DNA of 12,732 bases from UMGS882 sp045598975 (GTDB lineage Bacteria > Bacillota > Clostridia > Oscillospirales > CAG-382), in NCBI GenBank assembly GCA_045598975.1, contig JAZRVE010000054.1, positions 1-12,732 on the forward strand, read 5' to 3'. Position numbers and translations under genes: made by a program. Numbering within the stretch: position 1 is the stretch's first letter; each line of letters opens with the position of its first letter. The notes beneath the pieces were generated by a model. That model searched no databases, was not told where the DNA came from, and saw only the letters and a program-made list of their open reading frames with translations. Below, in pieces: positions 1 through 7,511 of the stretch.

Positions 1-955
1 TGATCAGGGCTTGGATCTCCACAAGGATCGGCCGGGTGCCCTCCATGGAGCAGCTGACCACGGAGCCGCTGGCGCCGATGGGGCGGCCGTTTAACATAAA
101 CTCCGAAGGGTTCTCCACCTCCATCAGGCCTTCCTGGGTCATCTCAAAGACGCCGATCTCGTTGGTGGAACCGAAACGGTTCTTGACGCTTCTGAGAATG
201 CGGTAGGAAGCGTGACGGTCGCCCTCAAAGTACATGACGGTGTCCACCATGTGTTCCAGCACACGGGGGCCGGCCACAGTGCCTTCCTTGGTCACATGGC
301 CCACCACAAAAATCGTGGTGTTGGTGCCCTTCGCCACGCGAAGCAGCACGCCGGTGGACTCGCGGACCTGGCTCACGGAGCCGGGGGCCGCTGCCACCTC
401 CTCCTGAAACATGGTCTGGATGGAATCGATGATCACCACCTCGGGAGCCTCCGCAGCGATGGCGTTTTCGATGTCGGTAAGATTGGTCTCACAGAGGAGC
501 TTCAGGGTGTTGCTGAAGCTTCCCAGACGCTCCGCACGCATCTTGATCTGGCGCAGGGATTCCTCACCGGAGATGTATAAAACTTTTCTGTTATGATTGG
601 AAAGCATGCGGCACATCTGCAGTAAAAGTGTGGATTTGCCGATGCCGGGATCACCGCCCACCAAGACCAAAGAGCCGCGGACGATGCCGCCGCCCAGCAC
701 GCGGTCCAGTTCTCCGATGCCGGAGAGGATGCGTTCTTCCTCGTTGGAGGTGATGTCTGCCAGGACGATGGGGGCTTGGGCGGTGCGGTTGCGGGAAGCC
801 GCTGCGGCCGCAGGGCCGCTTTTGGCAGCTGCGCGGACCGGCTCCTCCACAAAGGAATTCCAGTTTCTGCAGCCCGGGCACTGCCCCATCCACTTGGTGG
901 ATTCGTAGCCGCACTCCTGACAGTAAAATATGGTTCCGGCTTTCATTTTTGCCAT
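1..955 (-). CDS. radA: DNA repair protein RadA (Sms), N-terminal 318 residues, cut by window edge
   Basis: RadA is a RecA-like ATPase that acts at recombination intermediates and branch migration in the cytoplasm. The frame is open from the ATG at 953-955 to the left edge with no stop, so the C-terminal Lon-like domain lies mostly outside the window. Seen directly: an N-terminal four-cysteine zinc finger (Cys12, 15, 26, 29), a Walker A loop GGDPGIGKST at about residues 98-107, a Walker B-like stretch VVIIDSIQT, and the RadA-specific KNRFG motif near residue 260. The start is supported by an AGAGGT Shine-Dalgarno 5-6 nt upstream. It lies 157 bp downstream of clpC on the same strand, a common gene order in Firmicutes, and may be read through from that operon. 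Codon use is CCC/ACC/GCC-rich, unlike the genes to the right of about 2900. The family assignment is secure. Confidence 0.97.
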   Translation of the reverse strand, partial: MAKMKAGTIFYCQECGYESTKWMGQCPGCRNWNSFVEEPVRAAAKSGPAAAAASRNRTAQAPIVLADITSNEEERILSGIGELDRVLGGGIVRGSLVLVGGDPGIGKSTLLLQMCRMLSNHNRKVLYISGEESLRQIKMRAERLGSFSNTLKLLCETNLTDIENAIAAEAPEVVIIDSIQTMFQEEVAAAPGSVSQVRESTGVLLRVAKGTNTTIFVVGHVTKEGTVAGPRVLEHMVDTVMYFEGDRHASYRILRSVKNRFGSTNEIGVFEMTQEGLMEVENPSEFMLNGRPIGASGSVVSCSMEGTRPILVEIQALI

Positions 956-987
956 GGGATACCTCTAAATGACTGCACGGCCGGGTC

Positions 988-1060
988 CGGTGCCGATGTC
1001 GGGGTCGGACCGTTGTTGGTGCTTGTACCGGCATCGGTGCCGGGGTCGGACCGCTGTCGG
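988..1060. repeat. imperfect direct repeat and short hairpin between clpC and radA
   Basis: The 157-bp gap between clpC and radA holds two copies of a GC-rich unit at 988-1018 and 1035-1060. They share a perfect 13-mer, CGGGGTCGGACCG, at 1000-1012 and 1041-1053. Between them CCGGCA (1028-1033) and TGCCGG (1038-1043) can form a six-base-pair stem with a four-base loop. No T-run follows on either strand, so it is not a canonical terminator. The role is unknown. It could be a small local duplication or an mRNA structure between the cistrons. Confidence 0.5.
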
Positions 1061-1112
1061 ATTTTGCACCGCGGCGGCGCCGGGCTGATCGTGCAGTCTA
1101 TCTCTTCATTTT

Positions 1113-3581
1113 TTAACTGCGCACGCGGAAGGTAACTTTGCCGTCCTTCAGGCCCACGGTAACTTTGTCACCAGCATGGATGCGGCCGGCCAGAATTTCT
1201 TCTGCCATGGGGTCTTCGATGACGGTCTGGATGGCGCGCTTTAAGGGTCTTGCACCCATCTTGAGGTCCGTGTGCTTGTCGATGATGTGCTGTTTTACCG
1301 CGGGGGTGATGGACAGCTCGATGTTCATCTGCTTCTGGCAGCGGCCCACCAGATCCTTGGACAGAAGGGTGATAATCTCCTTCATGTCATCCACGGTCAG
1401 GGGATGGAACACCATGATCTCATCGATACGGTTCAGAAACTCGGGCTTGAACATGCGCTTGATCTCGTCCAGCACGCCGGCCTTCATTTTTTCATAGTCT
1501 TTTTTCGCGTCCTTGGTCTGAACAAAGCCCAGGTTCTTGGGCTCCACGATACGCATAGCGCCGGCGTTGGAGGTCATGATCAGGACGGTGTTCTTAAAGC
1601 TTACTTTTCTGCCCTTGGAGTCAGTGATATGGCCGTCGTCCAGGACCTGTAAAAGGATGTTAAAAACGTCCGGATGGGCTTTCTCGATCTCGTCAAAGAG
1701 GATCACGGAGTAAGGGTTTCTGCGGACTTTTTCGGACAGCTGGCCGCCGTCGTCGAAGCCGACGTAGCCGGGAGGGGAACCGATCATCTTGGAGACGGAG
1801 TGGCTCTCCATGTACTCAGACATGTCGACGCGGATGAGGGCGTTTTCATCGCCGAACATGGCTTCTGCCAGGGCTTTGGAAAGCTCAGTCTTGCCGACGC
1901 CGGTAGGTCCCAAGAACAGGAAGGATCCGATGGGTCTTCTGGGGTCCTGGAGGCCGACACGGCCGCGGCGCATAGCGCGGGCTACGGCGGTGACTGCCTC
2001 GCTCTGACCCACCACGCGCTGGTGGAGGATCTTCTCTAATTTAAGGAGCTTCTCGCTCTCTTTTTCCGCAAATTTTTTCACCGGAATGCGGGTCCAGGAA
2101 GCCACAACAGCTGCGATGTCTTCCTCGGTAACCACGTCTTCGTTGGCAGCTTTGCGGCCGCGATGAGTGCTGCCGGCGGCAAGTTTTTTCTCCAGCTTCT
2201 GCTCCAGTTCTTCCTGTACTTTGTGAAGCTTGGAAGCCTGTTCAAAATCGCCGGCTCTTAAGAGGTCGTCCACCTGACGGGCGTAGCTCTTGATGGAGTT
2301 CTCCAGCTGGGTGGTGTCCTCTCTCTTGCGCATGCTGCGAAGCTTCACGGCAGCTGCCGCCTCATCGATCAGATCGATGGCCTTGGCGGGCAGACGACGG
2401 TCGGTGACGGAGCGCTCGGACAGTTTTACCGCAGCCTCGACGGCTTCAGGGGTGATGGTAACTTTATGATGTTCCTCGTACTTGTGGGCGATGCCTGCGA
2501 GGATGTCGATGGACTCTTTTTCCCCGGGTTCTTCCACGGTGACGGGCTGGAAACGGCGCTCCAGAGCGGGGTCCTTCTCGATGTACTTGCGGTACTCGGT
2601 GATGGTGGTGGCGCCGATGAGCTGCAGCTCGCCTCTTGCCAGGGAGGGCTTTAATATGTTGGACGCGTCAATGGCACCCTCTGCGCCGCCGGCACCGATG
2701 AGGGTGTGAAGTTCGTCCAAAAAGAGGAGGACGTTGCCGTCTGCGGTGACCTCGCGGATCACGTTTTTGATGCGTTCCTCAAATTCGCCGCGGTACTTGG
2801 CACCGGCGATCATGCCCGACAGGTCGAGCGTGACCACCCGCTTTCCGGCAAGGCTTTCCGGCACGCTTCCCTCTATGACCTTCTGCGCGAGTCCTTCGAC
2901 GACGGCAGTCTTGCCGACGCCCGGCTCGCCGATGGGGCAGGGATTGTTTTTGGTGCGGCGGGAGAGGATCTGGATGACGCGCTGCATTTCCGGCTCGCGC
3001 CCGATGACGGGGTCGATGCCGCCCTTGGCGGCTTCGGCGGTCAGATCGGTGCCGTACTGGTTGAGGGTGGGGGTGTTGCCGCCCTTTGCGGCACCGCCGG
3101 ACGATTTGTCAAAGGAAGAGGAAGCGCCCTTGCCGAGCGGCACCTCACCCGTCTGCAAGGCGGTGACGGCTTCGTTGTACAGATCGACGACGCTGACGCC
3201 GCAGCTTCGCAAGAGGCGCACGGCGACGCTGTCGGATTCTTTGAGAAGCGCCATGAGGATATGTTCCGTGCCGATGAAAGCCTGTCCGGTCTGCCGCGCT
3301 TCGACGGCGGACATTTCGAGGATACGGCTGACGCGCGGGGTGGGTTCGGGACGGATGCCTTCCAGCTTTTCCCCGACGCCGACGTTTTCGGCGATGATCT
3401 CGGCGGTCTTCTGGTAGGTGACGCCCTTGGCGGCGAGAAGCCCGGCGGCGATGCTGTTTTCCACGTACAGAAGCCCGAGTAAGACGTGCTCGCTGCCGAT
3501 ATAGGTGTGTCCGAATTTGCCCGCGGCATCCGACGCGGCGTTGAGCGCGGTCTGGGCGTTTTCGGTGAAACGGTTGTTCAT
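1113..3581 (-). CDS. clpC: ATP-dependent Clp protease ATP-binding subunit ClpC (mosaic composition)
   Basis: ClpC is a cytoplasmic Hsp100 hexameric unfoldase that feeds proteins, including arginine-phosphorylated ones, to ClpP. The 822-residue length is normal for the family. Domains in order: Clp_N double repeat (about 2-145), AAA+ D1 with Walker A GEPGVGKT (218-225) and Walker B LLFLDE (about 285-290), the ClpC middle or UVR-like coiled coil (about 425-467), AAA+ D2 with Walker A GPTGVGKT (558-565) and Walker B VILFDE (626-631), and the C-terminal D2 small domain. An AAGGAGGT site precedes the ATG. It starts 31 bp after mcsB stops and is the last clear member of the CtsR operon. Oddities: just before Walker A the usual Leu is Pro216, and codon and CpG use change abruptly at about residues 235-310. 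Residues before that match the mcsB/ctsR style; those after match radA. Confidence 0.98.
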   Translation of the reverse strand: MNNRFTENAQTALNAASDAAGKFGHTYIGSEHVLLGLLYVENSIAAGLLAAKGVTYQKTAEIIAENVGVGEKLEGIRPEPTPRVSRILEMSAVEARQTGQAFIGTEHILMALLKESDSVAVRLLRSCGVSVVDLYNEAVTALQTGEVPLGKGASSSFDKSSGGAAKGGNTPTLNQYGTDLTAEAAKGGIDPVIGREPEMQRVIQILSRRTKNNPCPIGEPGVGKTAVVEGLAQKVIEGSVPESLAGKRVVTLDLSGMIAGAKYRGEFEERIKNVIREVTADGNVLLFLDELHTLIGAGGAEGAIDASNILKPSLARGELQLIGATTITEYRKYIEKDPALERRFQPVTVEEPGEKESIDILAGIAHKYEEHHKVTITPEAVEAAVKLSERSVTDRRLPAKAIDLIDEAAAAVKLRSMRKREDTTQLENSIKSYARQVDDLLRAGDFEQASKLHKVQEELEQKLEKKLAAGSTHRGRKAANEDVVTEEDIAAVVASWTRIPVKKFAEKESEKLLKLEKILHQRVVGQSEAVTAVARAMRRGRVGLQDPRRPIGSFLFLGPTGVGKTELSKALAEAMFGDENALIRVDMSEYMESHSVSKMIGSPPGYVGFDDGGQLSEKVRRNPYSVILFDEIEKAHPDVFNILLQVLDDGHITDSKGRKVSFKNTVLIMTSNAGAMRIVEPKNLGFVQTKDAKKDYEKMKAGVLDEIKRMFKPEFLNRIDEIMVFHPLTVDDMKEIITLLSKDLVGRCQKQMNIELSITPAVKQHIIDKHTDLKMGARPLKRAIQTVIEDPMAEEILAGRIHAGDKVTVGLKDGKVTFRVRS

Positions 3582-3612
3582 GGGTAAGACCTCCTTCGGT
3601 GAAAGAGCGGCG

Positions 3613-4641
3613 TTATGCGAGAACGCCGCGGATGTAGGCGGCGCGTGCCTCGTCGCGTCCCGACGGCGTGACGGCGTCGGAAAAGCGGGCGACGATGTGA
3701 GAGGGCATGATCTCGAATAACAGCTTGGTGAAATTGACGTTTTTGGCTTCGGGGATGAGCCCGCAGCAGACGGCGAGGCGCACGTTGGAAATGAGGCGTG
3801 CGGCTTCGGCGGTGTCGAGCTTGCGGGCGTACAGCAGTGTGCCGTAGGAGCGCCACAGCTTATCGCGTACGTCGGCGCCGGTGTCGTTTACCATCTGCTT
3901 GCGCAGTTCGCGTTCCTTGGCGACGATCTGCCCGACGGCACTCTTTAATTTTTCGATGGCGTCGCTCTCCGAAATGCCGAGCGTCACCTGATTGGACAGT
4001 TGGTACATACAGCCGAGCGCCTCACTGCCCTCGCCGTACAGACCGCGGACGGTGAGCCCGATCTTGGTCATGAGCGAGACGAGCGTTTTGACGTAGCCGT
4101 AGGCGCACATGGCGGGCAGATGGAGCATGACGGAGGCACGAAGCCCGGTGCCGAGGTTGGTGGGGCAGGCGGTGAGGTAGCCGAGCGTTTCGTCAAAGGC
4201 GACGGAAGCGCCGGCGGAGAGGGCGTCGTCTGCCCGGGAAGCGAGCGCATAGGCTTTGTCGAGGGCTTCTCCCGGTAAGATCGCCTGGATGCGGACGTGA
4301 TCCTCCTCGCCGACCATGACGGAGAGGGTGTTGCCGGCATCCGTGATGAGCAGCCGTTTAAGAGGCGAATCGGCGGCAAATTCGGGGGATATGAGGTGAT
4401 CCTCCACGAAAATGCGCTTGTCGCCCTTGTAATCGGAAAAATCGGTCACGGTGAGCGGCTCGCCGTAATGCGTCTGCAAGGCGTTTTTCACGGTGTCGGC
4501 GACCTTGCGGGAGGTCTCGGCGTCGCTTTTGGCGGCAAAGGGGAAGGTGTCAAGGTTGCGGGCGAGCCGTACGCGCGAGCTGATGACGACGTCGTGAGGC
4601 TTGCTTTCGGTCTCGTACCATTTGAGGCTGTTTTCTGTCAT
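3613..4641 (-). CDS. mcsB: protein-arginine kinase McsB
   Basis: McsB phosphorylates arginine side chains, marking proteins for ClpC-ClpP and switching off CtsR in the cytoplasm. The 342-residue product resembles guanidino (phosphagen) kinases over its full length. Visible motifs are SSRVRLARN (21-29), GEEDHVRIQ (111-119, usually NEEDH), CPTNLGTGLRASVMLHLP (159-176) containing the conserved Cys159, and RGLYGEGSEALG (199-210). The C-terminal arginine-rich GRDEARAAYIR end is also present, so the protein looks complete. I chose the ATG at 4641 because an AAGGAGG site lies eight bases upstream; a longer in-frame start at 4800 would run inside mcsA and is unlikely. It begins 16 bp after mcsA stops, which fits translational coupling with its activator. 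Confidence 0.97.
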   Translation of the reverse strand: MTENSLKWYETESKPHDVVISSRVRLARNLDTFPFAAKSDAETSRKVADTVKNALQTHYGEPLTVTDFSDYKGDKRIFVEDHLISPEFAADSPLKRLLITDAGNTLSVMVGEEDHVRIQAILPGEALDKAYALASRADDALSAGASVAFDETLGYLTACPTNLGTGLRASVMLHLPAMCAYGYVKTLVSLMTKIGLTVRGLYGEGSEALGCMYQLSNQVTLGISESDAIEKLKSAVGQIVAKERELRKQMVNDTGADVRDKLWRSYGTLLYARKLDTAEAARLISNVRLAVCCGLIPEAKNVNFTKLLFEIMPSHIVARFSDAVTPSGRDEARAAYIRGVLA

Positions 4642-4657
4642 GATGGCTTCCTCCTTT

Positions 4658-5200
4658 TTAAGCGTTGTCCGACCAAGCGTCGAGCTCTTTGATCTTGTCG
4701 CGGTATTCGGCGGCTTTTTCGTAAGCCTGCGCCTTGACGGCCTCGTCCATTTTCCGCACGAGTTCGGCGCGCTTTTCTTCTTTTGTCTTGCGCAGGGCAC
4801 GCCCTGCCGGGAATTTCCCGATGTGGCGGGTGTTGCCGTGCAGTTTCTGTACGGTGGGAGCGAGAGCGTCCTTGAAGGTGGTGTAACACTTGCCGCAGCC
4901 CGCCTTGCCGCCGCGCACGAATTCCGAAAGCCGCATCCCGCAGAAGGGGCAGACCGCGCTTTCTTTCAGCGCGGGGGCGGCGGGAGAAAAGAGATCGCCC
5001 AGCAGACCGCCGAGCATGGCGTCGTTTTCGGCGGAAAAATCGTCGAGAAACGAGAAGGGGGCAAAGAGATTCTTGCTGCCGGCGAGCAGTCCCGATTTCT
5101 CGGCGCAGTCGTGGCAGAGGTGGGTTTCGGTGATGCTTCCGTTATCGTTGGACGAATAATGGAAGGTCGCCTGCTTTTTTCCGCAGGATTGACATAACAT
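4658..5200 (-). CDS. mcsA: McsA, zinc-binding activator of McsB
   Basis: McsA binds and activates the arginine kinase McsB and takes part in control of CtsR. The 180-residue product has an N-terminal CxxC pair (Cys3/6) followed by Cys29/32, a second cluster CPFC (84-87) with CGKC (102-105), and a C-terminal UVR motif of the KMDEAV..QAYEKAAEYRDKIKELD type (about 145-175). This is the standard McsA layout. I prefer the ATG at 5198-5200. A GTG three codons earlier (5207-5209) is only 2 nt from the AAAGGA site, whereas the ATG is 11 nt away. It lies 52 bp after ctsR in the same operon. Confidence 0.95.
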   Translation of the reverse strand: MLCQSCGKKQATFHYSSNDNGSITETHLCHDCAEKSGLLAGSKNLFAPFSFLDDFSAENDAMLGGLLGDLFSPAAPALKESAVCPFCGMRLSEFVRGGKAGCGKCYTTFKDALAPTVQKLHGNTRHIGKFPAGRALRKTKEEKRAELVRKMDEAVKAQAYEKAAEYRDKIKELDAWSDNA

Positions 5201-5252
5201 GAGTATCACGTTCCTTTCGTTGATGCGTAAAGTGTAAAAGTGTAAATGATAA

Positions 5253-5726
5253 TTACCGTGCGGGATTGTTCCGCAGGGTGAGGATCTGCGAGCGGAGGAT
5301 GTCGGCGCGAAGTCCGTCCCGAAGCGGTGCGGGGCAGGAGGAGAGAGCGTTGTCGGTGACGGAGGCGTAAAGCAGTTTGAGCTCCCGCTCGTTTATGAGT
5401 TCTTTCTCGTACAGCGAGATCAGCAGGGCTCTCGCGCTCATGGCGTCGATGGTACTGCCGACGGCGGAGAGCATATGCATGAGAAGCGTCTCGGTGTTGT
5501 CGAAGCGCACCTTGGTGATGCGCACGTACCCGCCGCCGCCGCGTCGGGACTCCACCAGATATCCGCGGCTGGTATTGAAGCGGGAGGTGATGACGTAGTT
5601 GATCTGGCTCGGCACGCACCCGAGCGTGCCCGCTAACTTGTTGCGCTGTAATTCCAGTTCTCCGCCGTTTTCGGCGAGCATCTGCTCAATGATGGCGGCG
5701 ATCTGTTCTGTCAGGGGATTACCCAT
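5253..5726 (-). CDS. ctsR: transcriptional repressor CtsR
   Basis: CtsR is the dimeric heat-sensing repressor of class III heat-shock genes in Firmicutes. The 157-residue product has the winged helix-turn-helix DNA-binding domain (about 1-72) and a C-terminal dimerisation/heat-sensing domain. Residues SRFNTSRGYLVESRR followed by GGGGYVRI (about 48-70) match the diagnostic CtsR wing. Arg62 in this glycine-rich wing corresponds to the arginine reported as a McsB target in Bacillus-type CtsR. The ATG at 5726 has AAGGAGG seven bases upstream; a TTG nine codons earlier is less likely. It is the first gene of the operon, and tandem CtsR heptads flank its promoter, so it represses itself. Confidence 0.97.
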   Translation of the reverse strand: MGNPLTEQIAAIIEQMLAENGGELELQRNKLAGTLGCVPSQINYVITSRFNTSRGYLVESRRGGGGYVRITKVRFDNTETLLMHMLSAVGSTIDAMSARALLISLYEKELINERELKLLYASVTDNALSSCPAPLRDGLRADILRSQILTLRNNPAR

Positions 5727-5766
5727 GGGAATTCCTCCTTGTGACGACGTCAAAATCGAATTTGAC

Positions 5767-5783
5767 TTTGACTTTCTTTAACT
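5767..5783 (-). promoter_or_regulatory. downstream CtsR operator
   Basis: On the minus strand AGTTAAA-GAA-AGTCAAA matches the CtsR box with one mismatch in the first heptad. It lies just downstream of the -10, over the expected early transcribed region, so bound CtsR would block promoter clearance. Confidence 0.82.
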
Positions 5784-5792
5784 TTCGCAATC

Positions 5793-5821
5793 AGTATACA
5801 CCGCCGCTCATACAAAGTCAA
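5793..5821 (-). promoter_or_regulatory. sigma-A promoter of the ctsR-mcsA-mcsB-clpC operon
   Basis: On the minus strand TTGACT (5816-5821) and TATACT (5793-5798) are separated by exactly 17 bp, a near-consensus housekeeping promoter. The -10 lies 66 bp upstream of the ctsR start codon, and CtsR heptads sit on both sides of it. Confidence 0.85.
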
Positions 5822-5848
5822 AGTCAAGCAAAGTCAAATATGGTCACG
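5822..5848 (+). promoter_or_regulatory. upstream CtsR operator, three tandem heptads
   Basis: Read on the plus strand, heptads AGTCAAG (5822-5828), AGTCAAA (5832-5838) and GGTCACG (5842-5848) are spaced 10 bp apart with CAA and TAT linkers. This fits the known CtsR box RGTCAAA-NAN-RGTCAAA. A further AGTCAAA at 5816-5822 overlaps the -35 itself. Binding here would cover the upstream face of the promoter. The last heptad overlaps the stop of the neighbouring 63-codon gene. Confidence 0.85.
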
Positions 5849-6035
5849 AATTGCCGGAGAAATTGTGCTTTTCTCTTTTTTTCTCGCTTTTTTTCACTTT
5901 TTCTGATTTTTTCAAAAGCGACGGATAGGCTTCCCTCGCGTCGTTCGTGAAGGAGGGATAGAGGTTTTCGTCGGCTTCCGGCAGGGGCTCGCGATCGGGC
6001 AGATCGCCGAAGGAATGCGGGACAAACGGTTTCAT
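5844..6035 (-). CDS. small hypothetical protein, 63 residues
   Basis: I do not recognise this protein. It is supported by an ATG with AAAGGAG five bases upstream (6041-6047) and codon use like that of the adjacent ctsR operon over its first 40 codons. The N-terminal part is acidic and proline-rich (PFVPHSFGDLPDREPLPEAD). The C-terminal third is a lysine/glutamate stretch (LLKKSEKVKKSEKKREK) that could be a short charged helix. No signal peptide, membrane segment or cysteine is present. It lies on the same strand as ctsR, and its stop overlaps the ctsR operator, so the two may influence each other. It is divergent from vanY. It could be a spurious frame, but the ribosome binding site argues for translation. 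Confidence 0.55.
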   Translation of the reverse strand: MKPFVPHSFGDLPDREPLPEADENLYPSFTNDAREAYPSLLKKSEKVKKSEKKREKHNFSGNS

Positions 6036-6106
6036 AGGGTCTCCTTTCTGCGGATGAAACGAAAAGGGAAAAAATTCAAAAAATACTTTCTTTTGACATA
6101 AATCCG

Positions 6107-6115
6107 TGGTATACT
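6107..6115 (+). promoter_or_regulatory. extended -10 promoter for vanY
   Basis: TGG-TATACT (6107-6115) is an extended -10 element 38 bp before the vanY start codon. A TTGACA at 6093-6098 is too close for this -10 (11 bp) but is 16 bp from the alternative TATATG at 6115-6120. The same GTGGTATACTAT string precedes the sigma factor gene at about 8947-8958, which supports its use as a promoter in this genome. Confidence 0.6.
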
Positions 6116-6153
6116 ATATGGGAAATACAGAAAATCAAGTTGAGGTGAATGAT

Positions 6154-7509
6154 ATGCCGACACCGTCGGATAACCGTAAAAGAGCGCCGCGCGATCCCGG
6201 CAGAAGCGATGCCGAGCGGGCACGCGAGAGGGCTCTGCGGGAACAGGAGCGTATGAAACAGCAGGCTTTGCGCCAAAAGAAGCGCCGCGCGTTTATTTCG
6301 CGTGCCCTGTGGGTGTTCGTGATGGCGGCGGGCGCATTTTTGCTGTTCGCGATCATCTTTGCCCTGTGCCTGTCGGGCGATCTGCACGGCGCGTCGAAGC
6401 ATTATTCCTATACGCTGTCGGTCGATCCCGACGGCAGCGAGGGCAAGCAGAAGCCGTATGCCGTTACCTGCGTGGAACGGGACAACACGGCGTATTTCTC
6501 CATGGCGGAGCTTGCCGATGTGTTCGGATACACGCTGTGCGGCGACGTCAGCGTCATGTCTGCCGTCTTCCCGAACGGGGACACGGTGGCGGTCTGCGTG
6601 GACACGCCGATCGTTTCTCTCAACGGCAAAAACGTGTCGCTCGGCGACAGCTCGTATTTCTACGCCGGCAAAACGGCGGACGTCTATGTGCCGGTGACGC
6701 TGTTCGAGGATCGCTTTGACGGGCTGTCTCTTACCAGCCGCAAAAGCGGAAAAAAGATCGCTTACACCCTTTCGGTGGAAGGGGAGGTCTCGCTTGCCTT
6801 TTCGGCAAAAGACGGCACGCTTTCTCTGCCGGACACGTCGGGAATGCACCTTCGTGCCGAGCCGGAAAATAAGTTTATCGCCGACCTTTCGGCGTATGAA
6901 ATGTATATGGATCCCGAGGATACCGACGCTTATATCACGCTCATCAACACCTCTCATCCGCTTGCGTCCGACTACATTCCGGACGATCTGACCGACGTTG
7001 CCGACACCAGACGCGACCGTGCCAAGGGGCAGATGCGCCTGTACGCCGAGAAAGCGCTCGAAGCCATGTTCATCGAGATGCGTGCCAACGGCTACACCGA
7101 CGTTTCCGTGACGAGCGCCTACCGTTCGTATGCGTATCAGACGGAATTATTCAACAATTCGCTCAACAGCTTCCTCGCCTATTACGACCGCGACACCGCC
7201 TATGCCATGACCGCCGCCGAGATCGCCATTCCCGGCACCAGCGAGCATCAGTCGGGGCTGTGCGCCGATCTGCACAATCTGCCGGCGGCATCGCAGGCTT
7301 TTGAGGCGCAGGACGTTTACAAGTGGCTGTACAAGCACTGCGCGGATTTCGGCTTTATCCTGCGTTTCCCCAAAAGCAAAAGCGACATCACCGGCATTAT
7401 TTTCGAGCCGTGGCACTACCGCTACGTCGGGCGCTATCATGCACAGAAGATCATGCAGAGCGGGCTCTGTCTGGAAGAGTACTGCGAGCAGAACGGGCTC
7501 GGGCAGTGA
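6154..7509 (+). CDS. membrane-anchored VanY-family D-alanyl-D-alanine carboxypeptidase
   Basis: The likely role is zinc-dependent trimming of the terminal D-alanine from peptidoglycan stem peptides outside the membrane. The 451-residue product has a charged cytoplasmic tail rich in Arg/Glu/Lys (1-47), one transmembrane helix (about 48-73), an extracytoplasmic segment of about 200 residues, and a C-terminal VanY/peptidase M15B domain (about 285-440). Motifs: SEHQSGLCAD (363-372), giving zinc ligands His365 and Asp372, and EPWH (418-421), giving catalytic Glu418 and ligand His421. The middle segment has NGK and similar beta-rich turns that recall copper-amine-oxidase-N-like stalk domains; that is inference. 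I chose the ATG at 6154 because GAGGTGA lies 5 nt upstream. No van resistance genes are nearby, so a housekeeping or sporulation wall role is more likely than glycopeptide resistance. It converges on spoIVB with only 2 bp between stops. Confidence 0.9.
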   Translation: MPTPSDNRKRAPRDPGRSDAERARERALREQERMKQQALRQKKRRAFISRALWVFVMAAGAFLLFAIIFALCLSGDLHGASKHYSYTLSVDPDGSEGKQKPYAVTCVERDNTAYFSMAELADVFGYTLCGDVSVMSAVFPNGDTVAVCVDTPIVSLNGKNVSLGDSSYFYAGKTADVYVPVTLFEDRFDGLSLTSRKSGKKIAYTLSVEGEVSLAFSAKDGTLSLPDTSGMHLRAEPENKFIADLSAYEMYMDPEDTDAYITLINTSHPLASDYIPDDLTDVADTRRDRAKGQMRLYAEKALEAMFIEMRANGYTDVSVTSAYRSYAYQTELFNNSLNSFLAYYDRDTAYAMTAAEIAIPGTSEHQSGLCADLHNLPAASQAFEAQDVYKWLYKHCADFGFILRFPKSKSDITGIIFEPWHYRYVGRYHAQKIMQSGLCLEEYCEQNGLGQ

Positions 7510-7511
7510 TC

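Noticed and set aside
2706..3482. 258-codon frame antisense to clpC
   Set aside because: ClpC residues here are conserved AAA+ and Clp_N sequence; the antisense frame is a shadow.
6076..6957. 293-codon frame antisense to vanY
   Set aside because: It overlaps the vanY promoter and coding region, has no ribosome binding site and resembles nothing; vanY has clear catalytic motifs.
6154..7509. VanY as part of a glycopeptide resistance cluster
   Set aside because: No vanH, vanA/B-type ligase, vanX or two-component regulator is nearby; the family also has housekeeping members.
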